A stretch of DNA of 51,331 bases, from positions 1 through 51,331 of the forward strand of contig NZ_PYWL01000020.1 of the NCBI RefSeq assembly GCF_003049525.1. The letters run 5' to 3'. The position numbers were made by a program, and so were the translations under genes. Origin of the DNA: Lysinibacillus fusiformis. Lineage in GTDB: Bacteria > Bacillota > Bacilli > Bacillales_A > Planococcaceae. The notes below the pieces were generated by a model that saw nothing but the letters and a program-made list of their open reading frames with translations, ran no database searches and was not told where the DNA came from. This document shows positions 7,678-15,420 of the stretch, in pieces (position 1 is the stretch's first letter; each line of letters begins with the position of its first letter).

Positions 7678-8855
7678 GGCTTCTTCACCTCCGTGAATAC
7701 ATGATAAAAATCTGTTGGATCTACATAAACAATTTGAATATGTTTATAACGCAATGTAACCTCAGACTGCACAGGTGGCTGTTTTGCCACGACAAAACAA
7801 ATACAACTTTTCACTATATTCGCAAGAGTATGTAGGAATTCTTCTGATACTTCATTAGTCACATAAAGCAATGTCGCTACTTGCTTAAAGGCTTGCTGGT
7901 CATAAAATCGAAATTTTACATTCTCAGTAGATTTTATAGCTGCCAAATGATACATAACCTGATCTAACTGCTTTTCACCTTGTATAACAGGGAATACCTT
8001 TGTCACTTCTCCAGCAGAAATAAAGGAAATATCACCAAGTTCCTGCACGATCATCTTGAGCATAGATGCTACTAGCTCAATCTTATCCTCAAATAATGTT
8101 GATTTCTTGGCATCAAGCACTAACATTAGCTCAGAAGATTGTCTATCCTCAAATTCCTTAGATTGTAAGGTTTGGGTTTTCGCGAATGACTTCCAATGAA
8201 TCCATGAAAAACGATCCCCAGGAACATATTCTCGTAACCCAACAGCCATAGTAGTATCCTTTACTATGGAATAAGGAGACATCATTGGCCCAACATCATA
8301 TTTTGTTTGAAGTGCCGAATATTTCATTTCTCTGAGCCTTGGGTACACTAAAATAGTTTGTTCTTTCTCGGCCACAACCATTTTTTTTGCCCAACCGAAA
8401 AAATCATAGAAAGCGACCGTAACACCCAAATAACGGTGTTCGCCACGAGGCATATTTACTAATTCATAATGCCAGTTAAATTTTTTTCTAAAGCCAACAA
8501 ATTTTATAGCAGTTGAACTTTCTAGCTTCGCCTGAACTAACCCCTCACTATCTACAAGTTCCTCCATCATCATATAAGCAAAAGGAAAACGTGTTTTTCT
8601 TTCGATTGAAATCATGACCTTCGCTGATTGACCACGTTCTACATGTGCTGGCTCAATTTTGCGCTCTACTACTAAGATACTTTCTCTAACAACAAAGAAA
8701 AATAAGGCATACACTAAAAATGGACTTACCGTAAAAAATACAAACCAACTAACAAATCCACCTTGGAACATCGCATAACAAAACGTTACAATCATTAAGA
8801 AAACTACTAATAGGAAATGTTTACTTTTCTCTAAAAAAGCTTTCCATTGCTTCAT
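7674..8855 (-). CDS. yeaD: DUF58 protein (YeaD-like)
   Basis: 393 aa. Two membrane segments near the N-terminus (about residues 14-55) are followed by a beta-rich region and the DUF58 signature (PGDRFSWIHWKSFAKT, about residues 213-228). The C-terminal part resembles a vWA-like fold (LMLVLDAKKS). DUF58 proteins partner with MoxR ATPases. Overlaps both neighbours by 4 nt (ATGA), which implies translational coupling in the yeaC-yeaD-yebA operon. Confidence 0.9.
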   Translation of the reverse strand: MKQWKAFLEKSKHFLLVVFLMIVTFCYAMFQGGFVSWFVFFTVSPFLVYALFFFVVRESILVVERKIEPAHVERGQSAKVMISIERKTRFPFAYMMMEELVDSEGLVQAKLESSTAIKFVGFRKKFNWHYELVNMPRGEHRYLGVTVAFYDFFGWAKKMVVAEKEQTILVYPRLREMKYSALQTKYDVGPMMSPYSIVKDTTMAVGLREYVPGDRFSWIHWKSFAKTQTLQSKEFEDRQSSELMLVLDAKKSTLFEDKIELVASMLKMIVQELGDISFISAGEVTKVFPVIQGEKQLDQVMYHLAAIKSTENVKFRFYDQQAFKQVATLLYVTNEVSEEFLHTLANIVKSCICFVVAKQPPVQSEVTLRYKHIQIVYVDPTDFYHVFTEVKKP

Positions 8856-9796
8856 TGTTCTGCAAACCTTTTTGTTGGTACTGGTGTTTTAGCAATGATA
8901 CGTTCAATAATTTCACTTGCCGTTACATTATCATAGCGAGCATCTGGCTTTAAAACTAGACGATGACTAAAGACAAAAGGGACAAGGTATTGGACATCAT
9001 CAGGTGTTACATAGCTACGCCCTTTCATAAATGCGTAGGCTTGAGAAGCCTTCATTAAGGCTAATGTCGCCCTGGGACTTACACCTAAATAAACATAGCT
9101 GTTTTCTCTAGTTTGAGTAGCAAGCTCCACCATGTAATTTTTTACTGAATCTTCAACATACACTCCTTGAACGAGCTCTTGTAACTCAATCAATTGAGCT
9201 ACCGACAATACTGCATCGATCTTTTCAATCGCTTTGCCATTTTCCGCGCGCCGTAAAATTTCCACTTCCTGCCCTCTACTAGGGTAGCCCATCTTTATTT
9301 TCAGTAAAAAACGATCAAGCTGTGCTTCAGGCAATGGATAGGTTCCTTCATGTTCTATCGGATTTTGTGTGGCCATTACAAAGAACGGCTGATTAATAGC
9401 AAGTGTTTTACCATCAATAGTAACAGAAGCTTCTTCCATTCCCTCCAGTAAAGCTGACTGCGTTTTGGGCGAGGTACGATTTATTTCATCGGCTAAAATA
9501 ACATCCCCCATGATGGGTCCTGGACGAAATTCAAACTCCAATGTCTTCGGATTATAAATAGAGATCCCCACTACATCGGAAGGTAATAAATCCGGCGTAA
9601 ATTGAATTCGTTTAAACTGCGCATCAAAGGATTTTGCTAATGAACGAACCATCATTGTCTTCCCAACACCAGGCACATCCTCTAACAATACGTGCCCCCT
9701 CGCTAATAAAGCAACAAGGCTTAGCTCAGCCACATCTCTCTTTCCAATCATCACTTTCTCTATATTTTCTAGCACATTTTGTATTTGAGAATTCAT
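8852..9796 (-). CDS. yeaC: MoxR-family AAA+ ATPase (YeaC-like)
   Basis: 314 aa, normal for the family. Walker A is VLLEDVPGVGKTMMVRSLA (about 37-55). Walker B is GDVILADEINRTSPKTQSALLEGM (about 97-120). Sensor 1 is FVMATQNPIEHEGTYPLPEAQ, with the MoxR-specific LDRFLLKI following. MoxR ATPases act as chaperones for vWA/DUF58 partners. First gene of the operon. GGAGG lies about 11 nt before the ATG. Confidence 0.92.
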   Translation of the reverse strand: MNSQIQNVLENIEKVMIGKRDVAELSLVALLARGHVLLEDVPGVGKTMMVRSLAKSFDAQFKRIQFTPDLLPSDVVGISIYNPKTLEFEFRPGPIMGDVILADEINRTSPKTQSALLEGMEEASVTIDGKTLAINQPFFVMATQNPIEHEGTYPLPEAQLDRFLLKIKMGYPSRGQEVEILRRAENGKAIEKIDAVLSVAQLIELQELVQGVYVEDSVKNYMVELATQTRENSYVYLGVSPRATLALMKASQAYAFMKGRSYVTPDDVQYLVPFVFSHRLVLKPDARYDNVTASEIIERIIAKTPVPTKRFAEQ

Positions 9797-9914
9797 AAAT
9801 TAAAAAACCTCCATTTCATCAAACAATTGTGTGAATTGCACGATAACTTATCATAAGCATATCGAAATTTGTCTAGTAAAACAATTATCAGAAACTTCTT
9901 CCCTTCGATAACAC

Positions 9915-9964
9915 ATACTAAACAAGGCTTGCTTGAACGTAGTCAAACAAGCCTTGTTTAGTAT
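9915..9964. repeat. Long inverted repeat between nosF and the MoxR gene
   Basis: Two 22-nt arms (9915-9936 and 9943-9964; ATACTAAACAAGGCTTG... mirrored by ...CAAGCCTTGTTTAGTAT) with one mismatch and a 6-nt loop ACGTAG. The stem is much longer than a normal terminator, and neither strand has a T run after it. It may still stop or stabilise the nosF transcript, or be a dispersed palindromic element. Confidence 0.7.
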
Positions 9965-9988
9965 ATAACGTCACTATTCATTAGAATG

Positions 9989-10669
9989 TTACAATTTTAA
10001 TCTTTTTAACCATATTTCTTCCAAAGATGTAGAATTTTCTTGTGTGAAAATTTCAGTGATCCCACCAGAAATTATAATTTCCCCATCATGTAAAACTAAT
10101 ACATCATCTGCTATTTCTTCAGCAAAAGACAGCAAGTGAGTAGAGAATATGACCGTATTTCCTTTGTTCTTTTCCTCTAACATTACGTTTTTTAATTGCG
10201 CTATCCAAAATGGATCAAGACCATTTGTCGGTTCATCCAAGATCAGCAAAGATCCACTTCCAAGTAAGCATTGCGCAAGATTTAGTCGCTGAAGCATCCC
10301 TTTAGAAAATTGTTTAGCTGGTTGATTACGAACATCCCACAAGGAAACACGCTTCAATATGCACTCTTGTTCATTTTGATCTACTTGCTTTAAAGAGGCT
10401 AGTAGATCAAAAATTTCAGCTGCCGTTAGCATGGTTGGAAAATTTACGTCATCAGGCATATAACGAATGACATCTGGTTTATGCCATATCATTTCTCCGG
10501 ACTTTCCCTTCTCTTGACCCGTTAGTAAACGGATCAACGTACTCTTTCCGGCACCATTACCCCCAACCAGCGCTAAAATTTTACCAGAATGTAATGTAAA
10601 GGTAGCTTCTTTTAAACCTCTACCATTTTCATAGACATTGGCTATATTTTTGGCTTCTAAAAGAATCAT
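9989..10669 (-). CDS. nosF: ABC transporter ATPase, NosF-like
   Basis: 226 aa. Walker A GGNGAGKST (about 36-44), signature QFSKGMLQRLNLAQ, Walker B LLILDEPTNGLDP, H-loop FSTHLL. The FSKGM signature is typical of the CcmA/NosF group. In nitrous oxide reducers NosF with NosY and NosD forms the complex that feeds copper or sulfur to the CuZ site of NosZ. It overlaps nosY by 4 nt. No nosZ lies in the window, so the assembly target is unknown. Confidence 0.85.
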   Translation of the reverse strand: MILLEAKNIANVYENGRGLKEATFTLHSGKILALVGGNGAGKSTLIRLLTGQEKGKSGEMIWHKPDVIRYMPDDVNFPTMLTAAEIFDLLASLKQVDQNEQECILKRVSLWDVRNQPAKQFSKGMLQRLNLAQCLLGSGSLLILDEPTNGLDPFWIAQLKNVMLEEKNKGNTVIFSTHLLSFAEEIADDVLVLHDGEIIISGGITEIFTQENSTSLEEIWLKRLKL

Positions 10670-11469
10670 CGCTGTGTGACCTCCTTCGAAAACTTAGTAG
10701 CTAGCATAAGTGGTAGAAGGATCCAAAGAAGCGTCACCACCACATACAACACAAGACCTAAAGTTGACGAATAAAACCTCGTGACACCATAAAATGCTGG
10801 ACCAAGCACACTAGCCTGATTGGTGAATATAAAATAACCAAAGCGTAGCCATTCTACGGGATTAATATGTATCGATATAATGGTAAGCTTTTGTAAAACA
10901 TGACCCGCTACAACTGCACCTAGAGCCATTAACGCATAAGAAATGAGCAGTAAAAAAAAGGACCATACAACAAGTGATAAGGCTAGTGCAAATAATCTTG
11001 TTTTAGCCACTGCCCCCAGTACAATACCTAATGAGACAAATATAAAGATACATAATAACGTAAGGATCACTAAAATAATCGGTAACTGGACGCCGCCTAA
11101 TAGACCACCTATTGCTAAGACAACGCCAAATGCCACAAGCACTACTAATAAAAAGGCAAGTGATATAGCCACATATTTCCCTATAATATATTGCCCAATT
11201 TTCATTGGATATGTTTTTAATAACGAAAACCAGCCAGATTCAATATCGCCGGCTATACTCATACTTCCAATGGTGATAATAAATAAAGGTAATAGAAACA
11301 ATAACACATTTAAAAATGATGCCGTTTGACGTGTAAAGCCCTCCACATCAGGTAATGCCATTCGCTGAATGACAATAATGGCTACAAAAACAAAAGTAAA
11401 AAGAAAAGCTACTAGTTGCATCCAATGGCTTCTTAAAATTTGCTTCAACTCTATTTTCACAAACATCAT
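10666..11469 (-). CDS. nosY: ABC-2-type permease, NosY-like
   Basis: 267 aa with about six membrane segments. The first lies near residues 17-33, then FLNVLLFLLPLFIITIGSMS with SIAGDIESGWFSLLKTYPM, the typical ABC-2 loop of NosY, followed by four more helices. The C-terminal FSKEVTQR is cytoplasmic. It is the expected membrane partner of the ATPase downstream and of the surface protein NosD. Overlaps both neighbours by 4 nt. Confidence 0.85.
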   Translation of the reverse strand: MMFVKIELKQILRSHWMQLVAFLFTFVFVAIIVIQRMALPDVEGFTRQTASFLNVLLFLLPLFIITIGSMSIAGDIESGWFSLLKTYPMKIGQYIIGKYVAISLAFLLVVLVAFGVVLAIGGLLGGVQLPIILVILTLLCIFIFVSLGIVLGAVAKTRLFALALSLVVWSFFLLLISYALMALGAVVAGHVLQKLTIISIHINPVEWLRFGYFIFTNQASVLGPAFYGVTRFYSSTLGLVLYVVVTLLWILLPLMLATKFSKEVTQR

Positions 11470-11918
11470 TCATGAATCCCCCAATTAAACGTCAGCAAAT
11501 CTTGATAGGCTAATAATTGCCCCTCTCCTTCATTGGTCATCCATTCCTGCGCCTCATCCTTCGTCGCAAATGCAAGTACTCCATAGTTCATCGGAGTCCA
11601 ATAACCTGCATTGTACACATAGGTAGCTTTATAAACGTCAATCCATTCATTATTTGCTTTATTTTTAATATAGGCTGCGCCAATTTCATCCTCACCATTT
11701 AGCGCCAGATAATCCATCAAACACCCAATATCATCAAAAATCTTATAATCTCCATTTGTGAGCACAATTTGTCCAGCATATTCATGATGAACGATACTCA
11801 TATTACAAATTTCACAAATATCTGTTTCACGGATAATATCACGTGGGTTATACGTCTTTTCGCCGCAACCACCCAATATTGTACTGCATATAACTAGAAT
11901 GGCTATCCACCTCGTCAT
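11466..11918 (-). CDS. nosL: NosL-like copper-binding lipoprotein (second copy)
   Basis: 150 aa from the ATG at 11918, chosen because GAGGGG lies 7 nt upstream and a signal peptide with lipobox (ILGGC) follows directly. An ATG nine codons earlier lies inside nosD and lacks such a site. The mature part has CEICNM, then FDDIGCLMDYL and TPMNYGVLAF, all matching NosL. NosL binds Cu(I) on the outer face and delivers it for NosZ maturation. The gene sits 2 nt after nosD, so the two are probably coupled. Confidence 0.85.
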   Translation of the reverse strand: MTRWIAILVICSTILGGCGEKTYNPRDIIRETDICEICNMSIVHHEYAGQIVLTNGDYKIFDDIGCLMDYLALNGEDEIGAAYIKNKANNEWIDVYKATYVYNAGYWTPMNYGVLAFATKDEAQEWMTNEGEGQLLAYQDLLTFNWGIHE

Positions 11919-11920
11919 AC

Positions 11921-13186
11921 TTACACCCCTCTTTTCCACAGCCAAAATCCACTCATAGATACAACTAAACCAAAAATAAATTGTAAGATGTTGATCGAAA
12001 ACGACTTCTCTTTCGTATGGCTGATTAATCTTGGTTCGTTATCTACAAGCAAATTTTGTTCTGTTTTATTCACTTCCTGATCAAGTGATGTCAGAATCAT
12101 AACACTCGGTGATGCCACAAAAAATTGATAAACCGGTTGTCTCACCATCCATTGACCAAAGCTTGACACAGCCACGTAGGGAACATCTCCGAAACCATCT
12201 CCCGCAACATCTAACCCTCGGTAATCATCATAAAAATTACGAACTAATCGCAAGCCTTGTTGGTCCGATCTTGCCGTTAATATATTTCCAGTAAACTGAT
12301 TATCATTGATGATAGAGTGATTATCTACCTTTGTTCCTTCTAAGGCAGTCTGATTCATCTGAAACCCATTTTCTTGTATTTGTATGACTGAACATTTTTG
12401 CATTGCTACACCTACCCGATTATTTCGAATGCTATTTTTTCTTACCTTCGCCTGTTGTGTGTCATACATTAAAAGGCCATAGCTATTGAAATCATTATGG
12501 TTACTAAATGTATTGCTCGCTATTTCTAAGTCCGTAGTCATCATTACCATAAGACCTGTCACATTATGTAAATATGAATTAAAAAGCACCTTCACATCAC
12601 TTGAATACATAAAATGCGTTCCATAACGACTGTTTGTCACTTCGTTTTGTCGCACATTGATATGTCTCACGTCTTCTACATATATCCCATCTTGCACAAG
12701 ATCAATTGCATTATGTTCAATAGCAATGTCCTCACTTTTAAACACAGCAATCCCATTGCCTTTTTCAGCATAATGTAACTGTTTACCAACAATCTTATTT
12801 TCTAATAATTGAATATGCTTAGAACGTTGAATATGGATACCCACTTGTACATCCTTTATTTCAATAGCTTTCACTTTTAAATTCTCCACTTCATTAACAA
12901 CAATCCCTTTGTTTTTGGCAGAAATCATTATATCTTCGATAGAGACATTAGCCGTATGGTCTATTTTTAATGCAGGTTTAGTATTTTGAGAATAAAGTTC
13001 AACCCCTTTTTCTCCTTGGAGTGTAATCGATTTCTTTACGGTAAAATTTCCTTGGTAACGACCGGCAGGAATATGAACAATCTCTCCAGGTCTCGCTTGA
13101 TCAATAGCAAATTGAAGATCAAACTCTGCATTTGCTGTTTGACATGTCCATAGAAAAAACAATATGAACCAACCTATTCGTTTCAT
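11921..13186 (-). CDS. nosD: NosD-like surface beta-helix protein
   Basis: 421 aa. Signal peptide (WFILFFLWTCQTANA), then a right-handed parallel beta-helix from about residue 25 to 330 with repeated short N-rich strands (for example GIHIQRSKHIQLLENKIVG). A C-terminal membrane anchor follows (FIFGLVVSMSGFWLW, then KRGV). NosD is the extracytoplasmic part of the NosDFY complex in copper-centre assembly. Strong AAGGAGGG precedes the ATG. Second gene of the cluster, 60 nt after the first nosL and behind a terminator-like hairpin. Confidence 0.87.
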   Translation of the reverse strand: MKRIGWFILFFLWTCQTANAEFDLQFAIDQARPGEIVHIPAGRYQGNFTVKKSITLQGEKGVELYSQNTKPALKIDHTANVSIEDIMISAKNKGIVVNEVENLKVKAIEIKDVQVGIHIQRSKHIQLLENKIVGKQLHYAEKGNGIAVFKSEDIAIEHNAIDLVQDGIYVEDVRHINVRQNEVTNSRYGTHFMYSSDVKVLFNSYLHNVTGLMVMMTTDLEIASNTFSNHNDFNSYGLLMYDTQQAKVRKNSIRNNRVGVAMQKCSVIQIQENGFQMNQTALEGTKVDNHSIINDNQFTGNILTARSDQQGLRLVRNFYDDYRGLDVAGDGFGDVPYVAVSSFGQWMVRQPVYQFFVASPSVMILTSLDQEVNKTEQNLLVDNEPRLISHTKEKSFSINILQFIFGLVVSMSGFWLWKRGV

Positions 13187-13210
13187 TACTGTCCCTCCTT
13201 ATTCAGCATG

Positions 13211-13241
13211 AAAAGACTAGAGGAAAGTTCCCCCTAGTCTA
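13211..13241 (-). terminator. Terminator-like hairpin between nosL and nosD
   Basis: Minus strand: AGACTAGGGGG / CCTCTAGTCT stem followed by TTTTC. It may partly end the upstream nosL transcript, so NosL could be made in excess over NosDLYF. Confidence 0.6.
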
Positions 13242-13246
13242 AGCTT

Positions 13247-13888
13247 TTAATGACCATGTCCCTCTTGCCCATGATTCATATCACTTGAATGCATAGAACT
13301 AGAATCTCCATTCTCTCCCTCAGCCTTTTTTTCCATCATTTTCTTACGTCGTTCCAATGCGTCATCTTTAATTTTTTGTAGTTTCTCCATATAAGCATTC
13401 GAATTTTCTTGGATGTATGTATCTGCTTCCGCTTTGTTCACGAAGTAAATATAGCCCCAGTTCATCGGAGATTTCAGCTCTGTTTTCACAATTGTTACAT
13501 CTTCGACCTTCGCCCACTCCTTCGTCACAAAATCACGGACAAATTTTGCATTGTTCTCTTCATTAGCAACCTCTGCATTTAACAAACAGCCAATATCGTC
13601 ATAAAAAGCAATAGTCCCATCTTCTTTTATCGCTTGCGCTGAAAATACGCCCATTTCATGATCCTTCATGTAAACCTTCATATTACACATTTCACAAACT
13701 GTATCCTCCTTCGGCTCTTGTAACCGCGAATCTACAAGTGAAGCAACTTGTACAGAATCATCCATTACCTTCGTTTCTATTTCAGTAGCGCCTTGCTCTG
13801 ATTCCTTCTCCTTTACCTGAGGTTTTTCGCTAGTACATGCTGCTAGTACAAATAATACTATTAATGCTGGTAACCATAATTTTTTCAC
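13247..13888 (-). CDS. nosL: NosL-like copper lipoprotein with Met/His-rich tail (first copy)
   Basis: 213 aa from GTG 13888. GGAGGG lies 7 nt upstream, and the signal peptide with lipobox (LFVLAAC) follows at once. A longer frame to 13996 has no such site. The NosL core shows VCEMCNMKVYMKDHEMG, FYDDIGCLLNA and SPMNWGYIYF. Unlike the second copy it ends in a charged helix and then MHSSDMNHGQEGHGH, a Met/His-rich stretch suited to copper binding. First gene of the nos-like cluster. About 60 aa between lipobox and core look like a flexible linker. Confidence 0.85.
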   Translation of the reverse strand: MKKLWLPALIVLFVLAACTSEKPQVKEKESEQGATEIETKVMDDSVQVASLVDSRLQEPKEDTVCEMCNMKVYMKDHEMGVFSAQAIKEDGTIAFYDDIGCLLNAEVANEENNAKFVRDFVTKEWAKVEDVTIVKTELKSPMNWGYIYFVNKAEADTYIQENSNAYMEKLQKIKDDALERRKKMMEKKAEGENGDSSSMHSSDMNHGQEGHGH

Positions 13889-13989
13889 AACTATTCCCTC
13901 CAAATTTAGTTTTCTGTTGCCATATTCAACAATACAGATTAGTTGTGAAATTAGTAAAAAATCGCGGTGAAGAATTGGAAAAATTATCT

Positions 13990-14028
13990 TGAACATTCAA
14001 TGAACATCTTCATTTCAAATAATTTGAA
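13990..14028. promoter_or_regulatory. Possible operator sites upstream of the nos-like cluster
   Basis: TGAACATTCAATGAACA (13990-14006) is a direct repeat of TGAACA spaced by 5 nt. Next to it TTCAAATAATTTGAA (14014-14028) is a perfect 15-nt palindrome. Both lie 100-140 nt upstream of the first nosL start. No FNR-like TTGTGA-N4-TCACAA site was seen. The regulator is unknown. Confidence 0.3.
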
Positions 14029-14057
14029 TTTAGCACTTCTTTTTCATTCAAATACAC

Positions 14058-14091
14058 AAAAAAACTCCCCACATGTTTGGCTGTGGAGAGT
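14058..14091 (-). terminator. Terminator after the small gene at 14099
   Basis: Minus strand: ACTCTCCACA / TGTGGGGAGT with an 8-nt loop, then TTTTTTT. It ends the 106-codon gene and isolates the nos-like cluster. Confidence 0.85.
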
Positions 14092-14098
14092 CTGGTCT

Positions 14099-14419
14099 TT
14101 ATATGGAAGAACGGTAACTATTAAGTCGCTTCTTTTGTCTGCTTAAACGACTAAGCTTTAACGCAGTTTCATTTAATTCATGACGTATTTGCAAATCATT
14201 CGTACTATCCATATGGATAGGCACTGTATGTTGATGCTGTTTCTGCTGATTTGGCGCATTTATTGAACTGCGCTTCTTCTCTTTATTTCTTTGCAAACTA
14301 TTTTTAAATAGATTTTGTGGATTTTGCCCAAAATTATGGCTAATATCACCTGCATGTAAATATTGATTTTCCTGACGAAAAACACTACTTGTCGTTGCAT
14401 TTACTCTAGAAGTCCTCAT
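14099..14419 (-). CDS. Small basic protein of unknown function
   Basis: 106 aa, rich in Asn, Gln, Ser, Arg and Lys. No signal peptide or membrane segment. The C-terminal third (HELNETALKLSRLSRQKKRL) is predicted helical and strongly basic. The middle (NAPNQQKQHQHTVPIHM) is low-complexity. A good ribosome binding site (GGGAGGG, 8 nt before ATG) and a dedicated terminator show that it is a real, separately transcribed gene. I do not recognise the family. Confidence 0.7.
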   Translation of the reverse strand: MRTSRVNATTSSVFRQENQYLHAGDISHNFGQNPQNLFKNSLQRNKEKKRSSINAPNQQKQHQHTVPIHMDSTNDLQIRHELNETALKLSRLSRQKKRLNSYRSSI

Positions 14420-14516
14420 ATTTAGTTACCCTCCCTTACATTTTATAATCCTTATAGGTAATTATATCGACATTATATGATGATATTTAACAACATAGAA
14501 CCAAATTGCATAAAAA

Positions 14517-14573
14517 AAGAGAGAAAAGAGCTATTTTCAAAAGTGAGATTCACTTTTACAACTCTTTTCCCTT
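14517..14573 (-). terminator. Terminator after nadE
   Basis: Minus strand: AAGGGAAAAGAG pairs with CTCTTTTCTCTC across a structured loop (inner AAAAGTGA / TCACTTTT stem), then TTTTTTT. It begins 3 nt past the nadE stop. Confidence 0.8.
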
Positions 14574-14576
14574 ATT

Positions 14577-15401
14577 TTACTTCCAAAAAACATCAAATAT
14601 TGTAATAGGCATATGGCGTTTATGTTGCGAACGCAAATAATATCCTTCCAGTAGTTGGCGAGGTTCTTCTGGGATTTCCTTCCCCTCTAAATAATCATCA
14701 ATTTGATCATAGGACACCCCAAGAGCCACTTCATCTGGCAAAGATGGGCGATTTTCCTCCAAATCTGCTGTTGGCACCTTCATATAAAGATGTTCAGGAC
14801 ATTTGAGCTCTGCCAATAACTGCTTCCCTTGTCGTTTATTCAAACGAAAGATTGGCATTAAGTCAGCTCCTCCATCACCAAATTTAGTATAAAAACCTGT
14901 GATGGCCTCGGCTGCATGATCCGTTCCTAATACGACTGCTCCATTCATTGCAGCAATCGAATATTGCACTTTCATACGCTCCCGTGCTTTTTCGTTCCCT
15001 TTGACAAAATCATTCAGCTGAACACCTGCATTTGCTAGGGCCCTCACACTCGCATCGACAGCATCTTTTATATTAACTGTATAAGATCCCGTCGGCTTAA
15101 TATAGTCGATAGCGTCCTGACAATCTTGCTCATCTGCTTGCACTCCATATGGTAAGCGAATCGCCCAAAATGAATACTTCATTTCACCAGCTTCTTTATT
15201 TAGCTCGTCAACAGCTAGTTGCGCTAGCTTTCCTGTTAATGTTGAATCCTGACCACCAGAGATACCAAGAACAAATCCTTTTACAAAACTATAATGTTTC
15301 GCATATTCCTTTAAGAAATCAATGGATTTACGTATTTCCTCGTGGGCATAGATAGTTGGTTGTACACGTAATTCTTCAATGATTTGTTGCTGTAAAGTCA
15401 T
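14577..15401 (-). CDS. nadE: NAD synthetase (ammonia-dependent)
   Basis: 274 aa from ATG 15401, close to the 272 aa of B. subtilis NadE. The PP-loop FVLGISGGQDSTLTGKLAQ (about 43-61) and the later VVLGTDHAAEAITGF and KFGDGGADLMPIFRLNKRQ motifs bind ATP and deamido-NAD. No glutaminase domain, so it uses ammonia. An ATG three codons earlier (15410) is only 2 nt from the GGGAG and is less likely. Follows pncB by 19 nt, so the two form an NAD salvage operon (nicotinate to NaMN, and deamido-NAD to NAD). Confidence 0.93.
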   Translation of the reverse strand: MTLQQQIIEELRVQPTIYAHEEIRKSIDFLKEYAKHYSFVKGFVLGISGGQDSTLTGKLAQLAVDELNKEAGEMKYSFWAIRLPYGVQADEQDCQDAIDYIKPTGSYTVNIKDAVDASVRALANAGVQLNDFVKGNEKARERMKVQYSIAAMNGAVVLGTDHAAEAITGFYTKFGDGGADLMPIFRLNKRQGKQLLAELKCPEHLYMKVPTADLEENRPSLPDEVALGVSYDQIDDYLEGKEIPEEPRQLLEGYYLRSQHKRHMPITIFDVFWK

Positions 15402-15420
15402 TGTTTCCATCACTCCCTTT

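Noticed and set aside
10943..11329. Open frame of 128 codons on the plus strand
   Set aside because: It is antisense to nosY, Lys/Asn/Thr-rich without a ribosome binding site or family resemblance; a shadow of the membrane-protein codons.
13889..14057. FNR or NosR-type control site before the nos-like genes
   Set aside because: Only a single TTGTGA half-site occurs; no partner half-site at the right distance.
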